NCBI RefSeq assembly: GCF_001423245.1
Contig: NZ_LMOH01000012.1
Coordinates: 702,230-766,229, forward strand
Length of the DNA stretch: 64,000 nucleotides
Reading direction: 5' to 3'
Origin: Aureimonas sp. Leaf324
GTDB lineage: Bacteria; Pseudomonadota; Alphaproteobacteria; Rhizobiales; Rhizobiaceae
A program made the translations under genes and the position numbers. Shown one piece after another: positions 1 through 7,944 of the stretch. The first letter of the stretch is position 1. Every line of letters starts with the position of its first letter. The notes beneath the pieces are model-generated. The model saw only the letters and a list, made by a program, of their open reading frames with translations. It was not told the origin of the DNA and did not search any database.

Positions 1-900
1 GACGCCCGCCCAGAGGTTCGGGCTGACCTCCAGCTTGTCGCGGCGGCCGCCGTGGAGGCGGCTCATGCGGGCCTGGCCGACCGAGTCCATGCGCGAGAAC
101 ACCTCCTGCGCCTGCGCGATCGTCGCGTCGTCGAGGCGGCTGATCAGGTCGTCGGCCGCTTCCCAGGCCTTGGTCGTCGTCTCGCGGACGATCACGTGGA
201 GGCGGATGCCGAAGGAGACCTCGCGCCCCTTCTTCTCCGCCAGCGCCCGCACGGTCTGGATCTTCTCGGCGACGAGCGCCGGAGGCTCGCCCCAGGTCAG
301 ATACTTGTCGATCTGTTCGGCCGCGACGTCGTTAGCCGCTTCCGACGAGCCGCCGAAATAGAGCGGCGGATAGGGGGTCTGGATCGGCGGAAAGAGCAGC
401 CGGCCGTCCGAGATGCGGAAGTGCTTGCCTTCGTGATCCACCGTCTCGCCTGCGAGCACGCGCTTGTAGATATCGAGGAACTCGCGCGTCACCTCGTAGC
501 GCTCGGCATGGCTGAGGAAGATGCCGTCGCCGCCGTTCTCCTTCGGATCGCCGCCGGTCACGACATTGATCAGGAGCCGGCCGTTGGAGATCCGGTCGAG
601 CGTCGCCGTCATGCGCGCGGCGAGCGTCGGGGACTGGAGGCCGGGACGCACGGCCACGAGAAAGCGCAGCCGCTCCGTCAGCGGCGCGAGCGCCGAGGCG
701 ATCACCCAGGAATCCTCGCAGGAGCGACCGGTCGGCAGCAGCGCGCCGTAATAGCCGAGCTGATCGGCGCCCTGCGCGATCTGCTTGAGATACAGAAGAT
801 CGACGGCGCGGCCGCCCTCGCTGGTGCCGAGATAGCGGCTGTCACCGTGCGTCGGCAGGAACCAGAGGACGTTGATCGCGTCGGGAATGGAAAGGGGCAT
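1..900 (-). CDS. ssuD: FMNH2-dependent alkanesulfonate monooxygenase (3' end beyond window)
   Basis: This is the N-terminal ~300 residues of a luciferase-like flavin monooxygenase, beginning [20 protein letters not shown] and running open to the window edge. Family features of SsuD are visible: [13 protein letters not shown] near the N-terminus, the [10 protein letters not shown] segment, VTGGDPKE and a SHAERYE stretch. SsuD cleaves C1-C14 alkanesulfonates to aldehyde and sulfite using reduced FMN from a partner reductase. A flavin reductase gene lies 35 bp upstream on the same strand, so the two probably work as a pair. It is the last gene seen in the leftward sulfur operon; ssu transporter genes may follow outside the window. 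Start is the ATG at 900. SsuD and related sulfonate or sulfone monooxygenases are hard to separate by eye. Confidence 0.9.
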   Translation of the reverse strand, partial: MPLSIPDAINVLWFLPTHGDSRYLGTSEGGRAVDLLYLKQIAQGADQLGYYGALLPTGRSCEDSWVIASALAPLTERLRFLVAVRPGLQSPTLAARMTATLDRISNGRLLINVVTGGDPKENGGDGIFLSHAERYEVTREFLDIYKRVLAGETVDHEGKHFRISDGRLLFPPIQTPYPPLYFGGSSEAANDVAAEQIDKYLTWGEPPALVAEKIQTVRALAEKKGREVSFGIRLHVIVRETTTKAWEAADDLISRLDDATIAQAQEVFSRMDSVGQARMSRLHGGRRDKLEVSPNLWAGV

Positions 901-935
901 GGGCTCGGGACCTTTTTCGATCGATGCGCCGGGCG

Positions 936-1481
936 TCAGACGGCCGCGCGATAGGCGCCGTAGCGGCCATGGCTGTAGACGAGCGGATCGCCCGCCCCGA
1001 GGCGCACGGCTCGTACCGCGCCGAAGACCAGCGCATGGCTATGATGCTCGATGATCCGCTCGACCTCGCAGTCGACCACCGCAAGCGCACCTTCCAGAAG
1101 GCTTGCGCCGGTTTCGAGGATGGTCCAGTCGGCGCCGAGATAGCGGTCGGCGCCCTTCGCCCCGCCGCGCCCGGCGAAGCGGTCGGCGATGCCCTCGTGG
1201 TGTGCCGCCAGGAGGTTGACGCCGTAGTGGCCGAAGCGGCGGACCACCGGAAGCGTCGAGGACGAGAGGTTGAGCGAGACCAGCATGGTCTCCGGCTCCA
1301 TCGACAGGGAATGGGCCGAGGTGACGGTGGCGCCCGTCCGATCCGCGCCGGTGCCGGCGGTGATGACGCAGACACCGCCGACGAGATGACGCATCGCATC
1401 CTTCAGGCCGGGCTCGATCGGGGGCACGGCGAGCCCGCCGGCGAGGGAATGGCTGAGGATGAAGGGAGCGGTGACGGACAT
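936..1481 (-). CDS. Flavin reductase-like domain protein (NAD(P)H:FMN reductase partner)
   Basis: The product is 181 residues and matches the flavin_reduct family of short split-barrel FMN reductases used by two-component monooxygenases. Visible features are [16 protein letters not shown] at the start of the fold, [23 protein letters not shown] (FMN-binding strand region) and [16 protein letters not shown]. It would supply reduced FMN to the two luciferase-like monooxygenases on either side. The ATG at 1481 overlaps the stop of the upstream gene as TGATG, a sign of translational coupling. A GTG one codon earlier (1484) is an alternative start. This is a different fold from the SsuE/MsuE-type reductase in the other arm of the cluster, so the island carries two unrelated FMN reductases. 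Confidence 0.85.
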   Translation of the reverse strand: MSVTAPFILSHSLAGGLAVPPIEPGLKDAMRHLVGGVCVITAGTGADRTGATVTSAHSLSMEPETMLVSLNLSSSTLPVVRRFGHYGVNLLAAHHEGIADRFAGRGGAKGADRYLGADWTILETGASLLEGALAVVDCEVERIIEHHSHALVFGAVRAVRLGAGDPLVYSHGRYGAYRAAV

Positions 1482-2893
1482 CACGAGACCTCAAGCGACA
1501 GATGGGAGGAGGGCACAGCGGCAGCCGCCGTGCGCGCGGACAGATGGGAGGACACGCCGGCATGACGCGCGGTCAGGCGATCGCCCTCGCCCAAAAGGCG
1601 GCGGCGCAGCGTGCCCTCGGCATAGGCGGTCTTGTAGCGACCCCTCGCCTGCAGGGCGGGAACCACGAAGCGGCAGACATCGTGCCAGCATTCGGGCACG
1701 ACGGTTCGGGTCAGGTTGAACCCGTCGATCTCGCCCTCGTCGACCCAGCGCGCCATCTCGGCCGCGACCGTGTCGCCCGAACCGACAAGGAGCGGATAGC
1801 GGCCGCCGAGCTTCAGCCCGTCGAGAAGCTGGCGCTTCGATAGGCCCTTGCGGCGCGCCGCAGCGGTGGTCGACTGGATGGCGTTGGTCGGGCCGTAGGC
1901 GATCTCGTCGTCCGGGCCGTAGCGCGAGAAATCGATGCCGCTGCCGGCGGCGAAATGCGCAAGGCCCGCCTCCGGGCTGGCATGGGCGACGTAGTCGAGA
2001 AGTCGCTCCTCGGCCTCGGCGTCCGTCGCGCCGGTGACGACGCTGAGGCCGACGAAGATGCGGATGTCGTCAACCCGGCGCCCGGCCGAGACCACGGCCG
2101 CGCGAAGCTCGCGCGCGGTGCGGCGCGCGGCCTCCGGGTCGGACGCCGAGATGAACACGCATTCGGCATGGCGCGCGGCGAAGCGCTGTCCCCGGCCCGA
2201 AGTGCCCGCCTGGAAAAGGACCGGCGTGCGCTGCGGCGAGGGCTCCGACAGGTGATAGCCCCGCCCTTGGTAGTACGGGCCTTCGTGCCGGATCTCGTGG
2301 ATCGCGGCGGGGTCGGCGAAGACGCGCGCCGACTTGTCGCGGCGCACGGCGTCCTCGTCCCAGCTCGTTTCCCAGAGCTTGTAGAGGAAGTCGAGATAGT
2401 CGTCCGCCCGGTCGTAGCGCTCGTCGTGCTCGGCCATGGCGTCGCGCCCGACCGCGCGCGCCGCACTGTCGAGATAGCCGGTGACGATGTTCCAGCCGAT
2501 CCGCCCGTCCGTCAGGTGATCGAGCGTCGAGAAGCGGCGCGCGAAGGTGTAGGGGTGTTCGACCGCCGTGTTGACAGTGACGCCGAAGCCGAGATGCTCG
2601 GTGACGGCGGCCATCGCCGGCACCAGCAGCGTCGGGTCGTTCACCGGCAACTGGATCGCTTCGCGCGCCGTCAGGTCGATCGAGCCGCCATAGACGTCGT
2701 AGACGCCGACGATATCGGCGATGAACACGGCATCGAAGAGACCGGCCTCCAGCGTACGCGCGAGTTCGGTCCAGTAGCCGATCGTCGTGTAGTCCTGCGA
2801 CCGGTCGCGCGGGTGCGTCCACAGGCCGTGGTTGATGTGGCCGACGCAGTTCATCGTGAACGCGTTCAAAAGGATCTCTTTGCGGGCCGTCAT
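1481..2893 (-). CDS. DszA/NtaA/SnaA-family flavin-dependent monooxygenase
   Basis: A 470-residue luciferase-like monooxygenase of the NtaA/SnaA/DszA/SoxA group, the size usual for that group. The N-terminus ILLNAFTMNCVGHINHGLW, the FIADIVGVYDVYGG segment, TVNTAVEHPYTFARRF, GRIGWNIVTGYLDSAAR and LFQAGTSGRGQ are typical of members that oxidise sulfones, sulfonates or aminopolycarboxylates. In this setting (metNIQ upstream, flavin reductase and ssuD downstream) an organosulfur substrate is most likely. The frame is open well upstream, but ATG at 2893 begins the conserved sequence. The C-terminus after TLRRRLLGEG is low in conservation and contains the pentapeptide SSHLS twice, encoded by a 14-bp direct repeat (1497-1510 and 1539-1552). 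Confidence 0.88.
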   Translation of the reverse strand: MTARKEILLNAFTMNCVGHINHGLWTHPRDRSQDYTTIGYWTELARTLEAGLFDAVFIADIVGVYDVYGGSIDLTAREAIQLPVNDPTLLVPAMAAVTEHLGFGVTVNTAVEHPYTFARRFSTLDHLTDGRIGWNIVTGYLDSAARAVGRDAMAEHDERYDRADDYLDFLYKLWETSWDEDAVRRDKSARVFADPAAIHEIRHEGPYYQGRGYHLSEPSPQRTPVLFQAGTSGRGQRFAARHAECVFISASDPEAARRTARELRAAVVSAGRRVDDIRIFVGLSVVTGATDAEAEERLLDYVAHASPEAGLAHFAAGSGIDFSRYGPDDEIAYGPTNAIQSTTAAARRKGLSKRQLLDGLKLGGRYPLLVGSGDTVAAEMARWVDEGEIDGFNLTRTVVPECWHDVCRFVVPALQARGRYKTAYAEGTLRRRLLGEGDRLTARHAGVSSHLSARTAAAAVPSSHLSLEVS

Positions 2894-3047
2894 GCCGTTT
2901 GCTCCTCGGGTCGCGCCGCGGCGCGAGAAGCAACGGTGCGCAGGAAAGTTATGGTCGCAGGCGCTCTTCCGCCACGTCGAGAGGCCGAGAACGGGGTCGC
3001 CGCGACGGACGCGGGCGGGTGGAAGCGGATCATCGCCGTGTCCCTCC

Positions 3048-3701
3048 TCAGCGAGTGCGCAGGCGGCGGACGGCGACATCGCCCGCGAACTGCACCACCG
3101 AGACCAGCGCCACTAGGATGACGATGACGACCAGCATCAACGTCGTGTCGAAGCGCTGGTAGCCGTAGCGGATCGCGAGATCCCCGAGCCCTCCGGCCCC
3201 GACCGCGCCGGCCATGGCCGACGCGCCGATCATGGTGACGAGCGTCACCGTGAAGCCGCCGACAAGGCCCGGCAGCGCTTCGGGCAGGAGAACGTGGTGG
3301 ATGATGTGCCGCCGCCGGCATCCCATCGCCTGCGCCGCCTCGATCAGACCGGCGTCCACCTCGCGTAGCGATACTTCCGCGATGCGCGCGAAGAAGGGCG
3401 TCGCCGAGATCGACAGCGGGACGATCGCCGCCCAGACGCCGATCGTGGTGCCGGTGAGAAACCGCGTCAGCGGCAGGAGCGCGACGAGAAGCACGATGAA
3501 GGGCGTCGCACGGAAGCCGTTGACGATCGACGACAGGACGCGGTGCGCCACGGGGGCGGCGGCGATGCCGCCGGGCGCCGAGAGGACGAGGAACAGGGCC
3601 AGCGGAACGCCGGCCAGAAGTGCGATCCCCGCCGAGATGCCGACCATCGAGAGCGTGTCGAGAAACGCCTGCTGGAGGCGTGTGATCATCGCGTCAGACA
3701 T
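3048..3701 (-). CDS. metI: D-methionine-type ABC transporter permease
   Basis: A 217-residue inner-membrane permease with five or so hydrophobic segments and the binding-protein-dependent transport signature around EAAQAMGCRRRHIIHHVLLPEALPGL (residues ~120-146). Size and sequence (LSSIVNGFRATPFIVLLVALLPLTRF) fit MetI, the permease of the MetNIQ methionine importer. It overlaps the end of metN by 8 bp, so the two are translated together. A 154-bp gap follows before the monooxygenase gene. In a sulfur-scavenging operon the complex may import methionine or another small sulfur compound. Confidence 0.92.
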   Translation of the reverse strand: MSDAMITRLQQAFLDTLSMVGISAGIALLAGVPLALFLVLSAPGGIAAAPVAHRVLSSIVNGFRATPFIVLLVALLPLTRFLTGTTIGVWAAIVPLSISATPFFARIAEVSLREVDAGLIEAAQAMGCRRRHIIHHVLLPEALPGLVGGFTVTLVTMIGASAMAGAVGAGGLGDLAIRYGYQRFDTTLMLVVIVILVALVSVVQFAGDVAVRRLRTR

Positions 3702-4824
3702 AGCCGAGAACCTTCGCCTGCGTGTTCGGGATGGCGTTCAGATCGAGCCGTCCGGCGCCAAGCCTGACGGCCAGGAGGAGGCGCCCTTGCGTGTGGCCGC
3801 CGATCCGCTCGAGTGCCGCGTCGACGAGGCGAAGGCTGCCGGGGAAGCGCGCGGCGAGGAGCGCGAGATCGGGCTCCGCCGCGCCGAGATAGCGAAGTTC
3901 GACCAGCGCCTCCTCGTCGTCCGTACCGCGCGGCTCGGGCGTCAGGCGTGCCGCGAGATCATCCGGCAGGCCGCGCGTCAGCGGCGCCAGCAGCGCCTTC
4001 GTCGCCGGATGGGCCGGTCGCCCGAAGACCTGCCAGACCGGCCCGGTCTCGGCGACCTCGCCGCGGTCGAGCACCAGCACGCGGTCGCAGATCTCGCGGA
4101 TCACGCTCATCTCGTGGGTGATCAGGATGATCGTGAGCCCGAGCGTGCGGTTGATGTCTTTCAGGAGCGACAGGATCTGCAGCGTCGTCTCGGGATCGAG
4201 CGCCGACGTCGCCTCGTCGCAGAGAAGGATCTCGGGGCCGGACACCAGCGCCCGCGCGATGCCGACGCGCTGCTTCTGACCGCCCGACAGGCGTGAGGGA
4301 TAGACGCTCTCCTTGCCCTCGAGGCCGACCAGCGCCAGCACCTCGGCGACGCGCCGGTCGATCTCGGCACGCGGGGCGCCGGCGACGCGCAGCGGCAGGG
4401 CGACGTTCTCGCGCACCGTCTTGGCCGAGAGGAGGTTGAAGTGCTGGAACACCATGCCGACCCGGCGCCGGAAGGCGACCAGCGCGTCGGTGCCGAGCGC
4501 GGCGACATCCTCGCCGTCGACGAGGACGCGGCCCTCGGTCGGCTCCTCCAGCCGGTTCACCAGCCGCAAGAGGCTCGACTTGCCGGCACCGGACCGACCG
4601 ATGATCCCGAACACGGAGCCCTCGGACACCTCGACGTCGATGCCGCCGAGCGCCCTGACGTCGCCGGACGCGGCGCGATAGGTCTTGCCGACGCCCTCGA
4701 AGCGCACCGAACCGGCGCGACGCCCGACGAGGGGGCGCTCCACCGTCCTCGATGCCTCGCGTGCGACCGGGGGAAGCGAAGCGGCAAAGCCCGATCGGGC
4801 GAGGGGAAGGGCGAGTTCGGACAT
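3694..4824 (-). CDS. metN: Methionine ABC transporter ATP-binding protein
   Basis: A 376-residue ATPase. Walker A GRSGAGKS is at residues 76-83, the signature LSGGQKQRVGIARAL and Walker B ILLCDEATSALDP follow, and a C-terminal domain of about 90 residues matches the NIL regulatory domain that binds methionine in MetN. The protein has an unusual leader of some 38 residues before the first beta strand. ATG at 4824 is chosen because GAAGG lies about 12 bp upstream; a TTG 30 bp earlier is possible. It lies between metQ (47 bp upstream) and metI (8-bp overlap). Confidence 0.93.
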   Translation of the reverse strand: MSELALPLARSGFAASLPPVAREASRTVERPLVGRRAGSVRFEGVGKTYRAASGDVRALGGIDVEVSEGSVFGIIGRSGAGKSSLLRLVNRLEEPTEGRVLVDGEDVAALGTDALVAFRRRVGMVFQHFNLLSAKTVRENVALPLRVAGAPRAEIDRRVAEVLALVGLEGKESVYPSRLSGGQKQRVGIARALVSGPEILLCDEATSALDPETTLQILSLLKDINRTLGLTIILITHEMSVIREICDRVLVLDRGEVAETGPVWQVFGRPAHPATKALLAPLTRGLPDDLAARLTPEPRGTDDEEALVELRYLGAAEPDLALLAARFPGSLRLVDAALERIGGHTQGRLLLAVRLGAGRLDLNAIPNTQAKVLGYV

Positions 4825-4871
4825 GGCGAAACCTTCGGATCGGAACCGGGACAAGGCGGTGGGCCGGGCTC

Positions 4872-5675
4872 TCAGTTCTCCCAGGCGATCGTGTAGAGCT
4901 TCGGATCGTTGGCGAACGCCGTGCCGATCGCCTCGCGCACCCGGGGCGAGGTCTGGAAGATCTTCACGAACCGCGCGATGTCCGGGTCCGCGGCGCGGTC
5001 CTTGGCGACCACGAAGCGGATCGCGAACTGGCGGTCGTCGATGCCGGAATAGATGAGGCCGCTCGCCGGATCGAAGGCCTTGGCCGCGACGATGAAGTGC
5101 GGATAGCCGAGCGCGAGGTCGACGTCGCCGGTGACGCGCACGAGTTGCGGCCCCTCGACTTCGGTGAAGCTGAGGTTCTTCGGGTTCTCGACGATGTCGT
5201 CGAGCGTGCCCTTGAAGCCGACGCCGTCCTTCAGCTTGATGAGGCCCGCCTTTTCCAGAAGCAGCAGGCCGCGCCCCTGGTTCACCGGATCGTTGGCGAT
5301 GGCGACCGTTCCGTTCTCGGGGATCTCGTCGAAGCTTTTATGCTTCAGCGAATAGAGCCCGATATTGGCGAGCGTGCCGGTGCCCACCTCGGCGAACTCG
5401 TAGCCGCGCTCGGCCACGGCGTTGTCGAGGAAGGGCTTGTGCTGGAAGTAGTTGACGTCGATGTCGCCGGCCGCAAGCGCGATGTTGGGCGTCGTCCAGT
5501 CCGAGAACTCGACCACCTCGACGTCGAGCCCCTCGGCCTTCGCCTCCTCGGCGGCCGCCGCCACGGAATCGGCATAGGCGCCCGGCGTGACGCCGACCTT
5601 GAGCGCGTCGGCATGAGCCAAGGAGGACAGCCCGAGGACGGCGGTGGCGATGCTGGCGAGAAGAAGCGTCTTCAT
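4872..5675 (-). CDS. metQ: MetQ/NlpA-family periplasmic binding protein
   Basis: A 267-residue solute-binding protein of the NlpA/MetQ family. After the leader come DALKVGVTPGAYADSVAAAA, EFSDWTTPNIALAAGDIDVNYFQHKPFLD (the classic MetQ NxFQHxPFL block) and VAIANDPVNQGRGLLLLEKAGLI. It would bind methionine or a related sulfur solute for MetNI. The leader MKTLLLASIATAVLGLSSLAHA lacks a lipobox cysteine, so this copy should be a soluble periplasmic protein rather than the usual lipoprotein. ATG at 5675 is preferred over in-frame upstream codons because it starts the signal peptide. First gene of the leftward operon. Confidence 0.92.
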   Translation of the reverse strand: MKTLLLASIATAVLGLSSLAHADALKVGVTPGAYADSVAAAAEEAKAEGLDVEVVEFSDWTTPNIALAAGDIDVNYFQHKPFLDNAVAERGYEFAEVGTGTLANIGLYSLKHKSFDEIPENGTVAIANDPVNQGRGLLLLEKAGLIKLKDGVGFKGTLDDIVENPKNLSFTEVEGPQLVRVTGDVDLALGYPHFIVAAKAFDPASGLIYSGIDDRQFAIRFVVAKDRAADPDIARFVKIFQTSPRVREAIGTAFANDPKLYTIAWEN

Positions 5676-5761
5676 GGGTTCCGGGCTCGAGCTTGCGTTG
5701 AGTGGCATCAGCCCGCGCCGTGCTGACGGCGTCGAACATGCCATCAGGGTAAGCCTTCAAT

Positions 5762-5780
5762 ATCTACCGACAAAGTATAT
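5762..5780 (-). promoter_or_regulatory. Dyad ATCTAC-N7-GTATAT upstream of metQ
   Basis: An imperfect inverted repeat with T-N11-A spacing, as favoured by LysR-type regulators. On the minus strand it overlaps a good -10 hexamer, TATACT, with no clear -35, about 90 bp before the metQ start. The same dyad recurs at 6106-6124 before the opposite arm. The regulator is not encoded in this window as far as can be seen; a CysB/Cbl-like protein is a reasonable guess only. Confidence 0.6.
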
Positions 5781-6105
5781 TATTCTGTTTCCGTCGGACG
5801 GGACGGATTCCTTTTTCGGCGTTCTGAACCTCTCGGCGTCGGAGGGATGCAGCAAGCTCCAGGTGCCGCAGCGGGGCTGACGGTGGATCGCCGCGGACGG
5901 CCGGGCGAGGCCGGCTTCGACCCGGTCCACCGGCTGTACGAGCCTACGGAAACCGCGCACATACGCGCGAACTCGACGCCTGCGGCTCTAATGTCGGACG
6001 AGAACGGTGCGACCCTCGATCCGCAACATCGACCGACCCGCTTCGTGCTCCCGAGCGTCCGATCGACTGCCCGAAATTTGCGTCCCGGCCATCGAAATGA
6101 ATAAA

Positions 6106-6124
6106 ATCTACCTGTGAAGTAGAT
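6106..6124 (+). promoter_or_regulatory. Dyad ATCTAC-N7-GTAGAT upstream of the FMN reductase gene
   Basis: A perfect 6-bp inverted repeat with a 7-bp spacer, T-N11-A spaced, 50 bp before the start of the rightward operon. A possible promoter, TTGCGT (6078-6083) and TAAAAT (6102-6107) with an 18-bp spacer, would place the dyad over the -10 and start point. It matches the dyad at 5762-5780 in 11 of 12 arm positions. Confidence 0.6.
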
Positions 6125-6173
6125 AATAGCCGCGTAAGCTTTCAGGCATCCAGCGACCTGAGGGGTTCCGCTC

Positions 6174-6752
6174 ATGACCGTCCGCATTCTCGGCATCTCC
6201 GGCAGCGTCCGCCGCCCGTCGCGCACCACGACGCTGGTGGCGCAGCTGACCCGTCGCATCGCCGGTCCTCTCGGCGGAACGGGCGAGGTGATCGAACTCG
6301 TCGACGCCGCGCCCCACCTCCTCTCGGCGCTGGAGCGCGATGCGCTCGGCGAGATCGGGCAGGACCTGATCAACCGGATCGAGACCGCCGATGCGCTGGT
6401 CGTCGGCACACCGGTCTATCGGGCCTCCTATACCGGCGCTCTCAAGCACCTCTTCGATCTCGTCGATCACCGGGCCCTCTCGGCTCGGCCGGTCGTCCTC
6501 GCCGCGACGGGCGGCAGCACGCTGCATGGCCTCGTGACCGAGCACCAGCTTCGCCCGCTCCTTTCCTTCTTCGGCGCGCTGACGCTGCCGACGACGCTCT
6601 ACGCCACCGAGGCAGACTTCGAGAACTTCGCGCTCACCGACCCCGCCATCGCCGCGCGCGTCGAGCGCGCCGCGCGCGAGGCCGCTCAGTTGATCGAGGC
6701 GCAGCGTCGCGTTTCGACCACCCATCCCGCCCCGATCGCCATCGGCGGCTGA
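6174..6752 (+). CDS. NAD(P)H-dependent FMN reductase (MsuE/SsuE type)
   Basis: A 192-residue flavodoxin-fold reductase. The phosphate-binding loop ILGISGSVRRPSRT (residues 4-17) and the GTPVYRASYTGALKHLFDLV block (residues ~79-98) are hallmarks of the SsuE/MsuE family, which makes free FMNH2 for sulfonate and sulfone monooxygenases. It sits 28 bp before sfnG and is the first gene of the rightward operon, so it is the likely electron supplier for SfnG. MsuE is favoured over SsuE by the sfnG partnership, but sequence alone does not decide. Confidence 0.88.
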   Translation: MTVRILGISGSVRRPSRTTTLVAQLTRRIAGPLGGTGEVIELVDAAPHLLSALERDALGEIGQDLINRIETADALVVGTPVYRASYTGALKHLFDLVDHRALSARPVVLAATGGSTLHGLVTEHQLRPLLSFFGALTLPTTLYATEADFENFALTDPAIAARVERAAREAAQLIEAQRRVSTTHPAPIAIGG

Positions 6753-6780
6753 TCCAACCGTTCCGCCAGGGAGAACCGAC

Positions 6781-7887
6781 ATGAGCCATTCCGTCGACAA
6801 CCAGCCCACGAAGTTCGCCTACTGGGTGCCGAACGTGTCCGGCGGCCTCGTGATCTCGAACATCGAGCAGCGCACTAGCCACGACCCGCAATACAACGTC
6901 GAGCTGGCGCAGGTCGCCGAGGCCGCGGGCTTCGACTACGCCCTCAGCCAAATCCGCTTCACGGCCGGCTACGGCGCCGACGAGCAGCACGAGAGCGTCT
7001 CGTTCAGCCACCATCTCCTGGCGCACACTACGCGCCTCAAGGTCATCGCGGCCATCCTTCCCGGCCCCTGGAACCCGGCGCTGGCGGCCAAGCAGATCTC
7101 GACGATCAACATCCTCACCGGCGGACGCGTCGCCGTGAACATCGTGTCCGGCTGGTTCCGTGGCGAGTTCCATGCGATCGGCGAGCACTGGCTCGACCAC
7201 GACGAGCGCTACCGCCGGTCGGAAGAGTTCATCCGCGCTCTGCGGGGAATCTGGACCGAGGACGCCTTCACCCTCCGCGGCGACTTCTACCGCTTCAACG
7301 ATTATTCGCTGAAGCCGAAACCCGTCGATCCGCAGCCGGAAATCTTCCAGGGCGGCTCGTCGCGCGCCGCGCGCGACATGGCCGCGCGCGTGTCGGACTG
7401 GTACTTCACCAACGGCAACACGCCGGAAGGGCTCGCTGCGCAGGTCGAGGATATCCGGGCCAAGGCCGCCGAGAACGGCCGGTCGGTGAAGGTCGGCATC
7501 AACGCCTTCGCGATCGTGCGCGACACCGAGGAAGAAGCGCTGGCGGTGCGCGACGAGATCGTCGCCAAGGCGAACCCGGACGCCGTCCACGCCTTCGGCC
7601 ACGAGGTGAAGAACGCCGGCAAGGCCTCGCCCGAGGGCGAAGGCAACTGGGCGAAGTCCACCTTTGCTGATCTCGTCCAGTACAATGACGGCTTCCGCTC
7701 CAACCTGATCGGCACGCCGCTCCAGGTCGCCGAGCGCATCGTGGCTCTCAAGCGGGCGGGCGCCGACCTGATCCTCCTCGGCTTCCTCCACTTCAAGGAA
7801 GAGGTCGAATACTTCGGCCGCACCGTGATCCCGCTGGTGCGCGAGCTCGAGGCTGCGGGCGAGGCCCGGGCCATCGCGGCCGAATAG
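6781..7887 (+). CDS. sfnG: Dimethylsulfone monooxygenase
   Basis: A 368-residue luciferase-like monooxygenase starting KFAYWVPNVSGGLVISNIEQRT, a near-diagnostic SfnG opening. Further matches are DYALSQIRFTAGYGADEQHESVSFSHHLL, NIVSGWFRGEFHAIGEHWLDHDERY and EIFQGGSSRAARDMAA. SfnG converts dimethylsulfone to methanesulfinate and formaldehyde with FMNH2 and oxygen; methanesulfinate is then oxidised to methanesulfonate and desulfonated. The partner reductase is the gene just upstream, and sfnB lies seven genes downstream. Confidence 0.95.
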   Translation: MSHSVDNQPTKFAYWVPNVSGGLVISNIEQRTSHDPQYNVELAQVAEAAGFDYALSQIRFTAGYGADEQHESVSFSHHLLAHTTRLKVIAAILPGPWNPALAAKQISTINILTGGRVAVNIVSGWFRGEFHAIGEHWLDHDERYRRSEEFIRALRGIWTEDAFTLRGDFYRFNDYSLKPKPVDPQPEIFQGGSSRAARDMAARVSDWYFTNGNTPEGLAAQVEDIRAKAAENGRSVKVGINAFAIVRDTEEEALAVRDEIVAKANPDAVHAFGHEVKNAGKASPEGEGNWAKSTFADLVQYNDGFRSNLIGTPLQVAERIVALKRAGADLILLGFLHFKEEVEYFGRTVIPLVRELEAAGEARAIAAE

Positions 7888-7895
7888 CCCCCCAC

Positions 7896-7916
7896 CGGCC
7901 GCCGCGAGGGCGGCCG
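7896..7916 (+). terminator. Short hairpin between sfnG and the ABC genes
   Basis: CGGCCGCC and GGCGGCCG form an 8-bp stem with a 5-base loop in the 57-bp gap after sfnG. There is no run of T after it, so it is more likely a transcript-processing or partial-attenuation element than a full terminator. Confidence 0.35.
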
Positions 7917-7944
7917 TCTCCCTCCCATCGTCAGGACCACCGAG

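Larger units (their letters stand above)
5676..6173. promoter_or_regulatory. Divergent intergenic control region of the sulfur island
   Basis: This 498-bp stretch separates metQ (leftward) from the MsuE-like reductase gene (rightward). No protein-like frame is convincing. It is less GC-rich near both ends, where the two copies of an ATCTAC-N7-GTAnAT dyad lie (listed separately). The middle, roughly 5830-6060, shows nothing recognisable; no SAM or FMN riboswitch pattern was seen. Confidence 0.7.

Noticed and set aside
5676..6173. Possible SAM or FMN riboswitch in the sulfur divergent region
   Set aside because: No conserved core pattern could be matched by eye; the dyads explain the obvious symmetry. 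A covariance-model search would decide.
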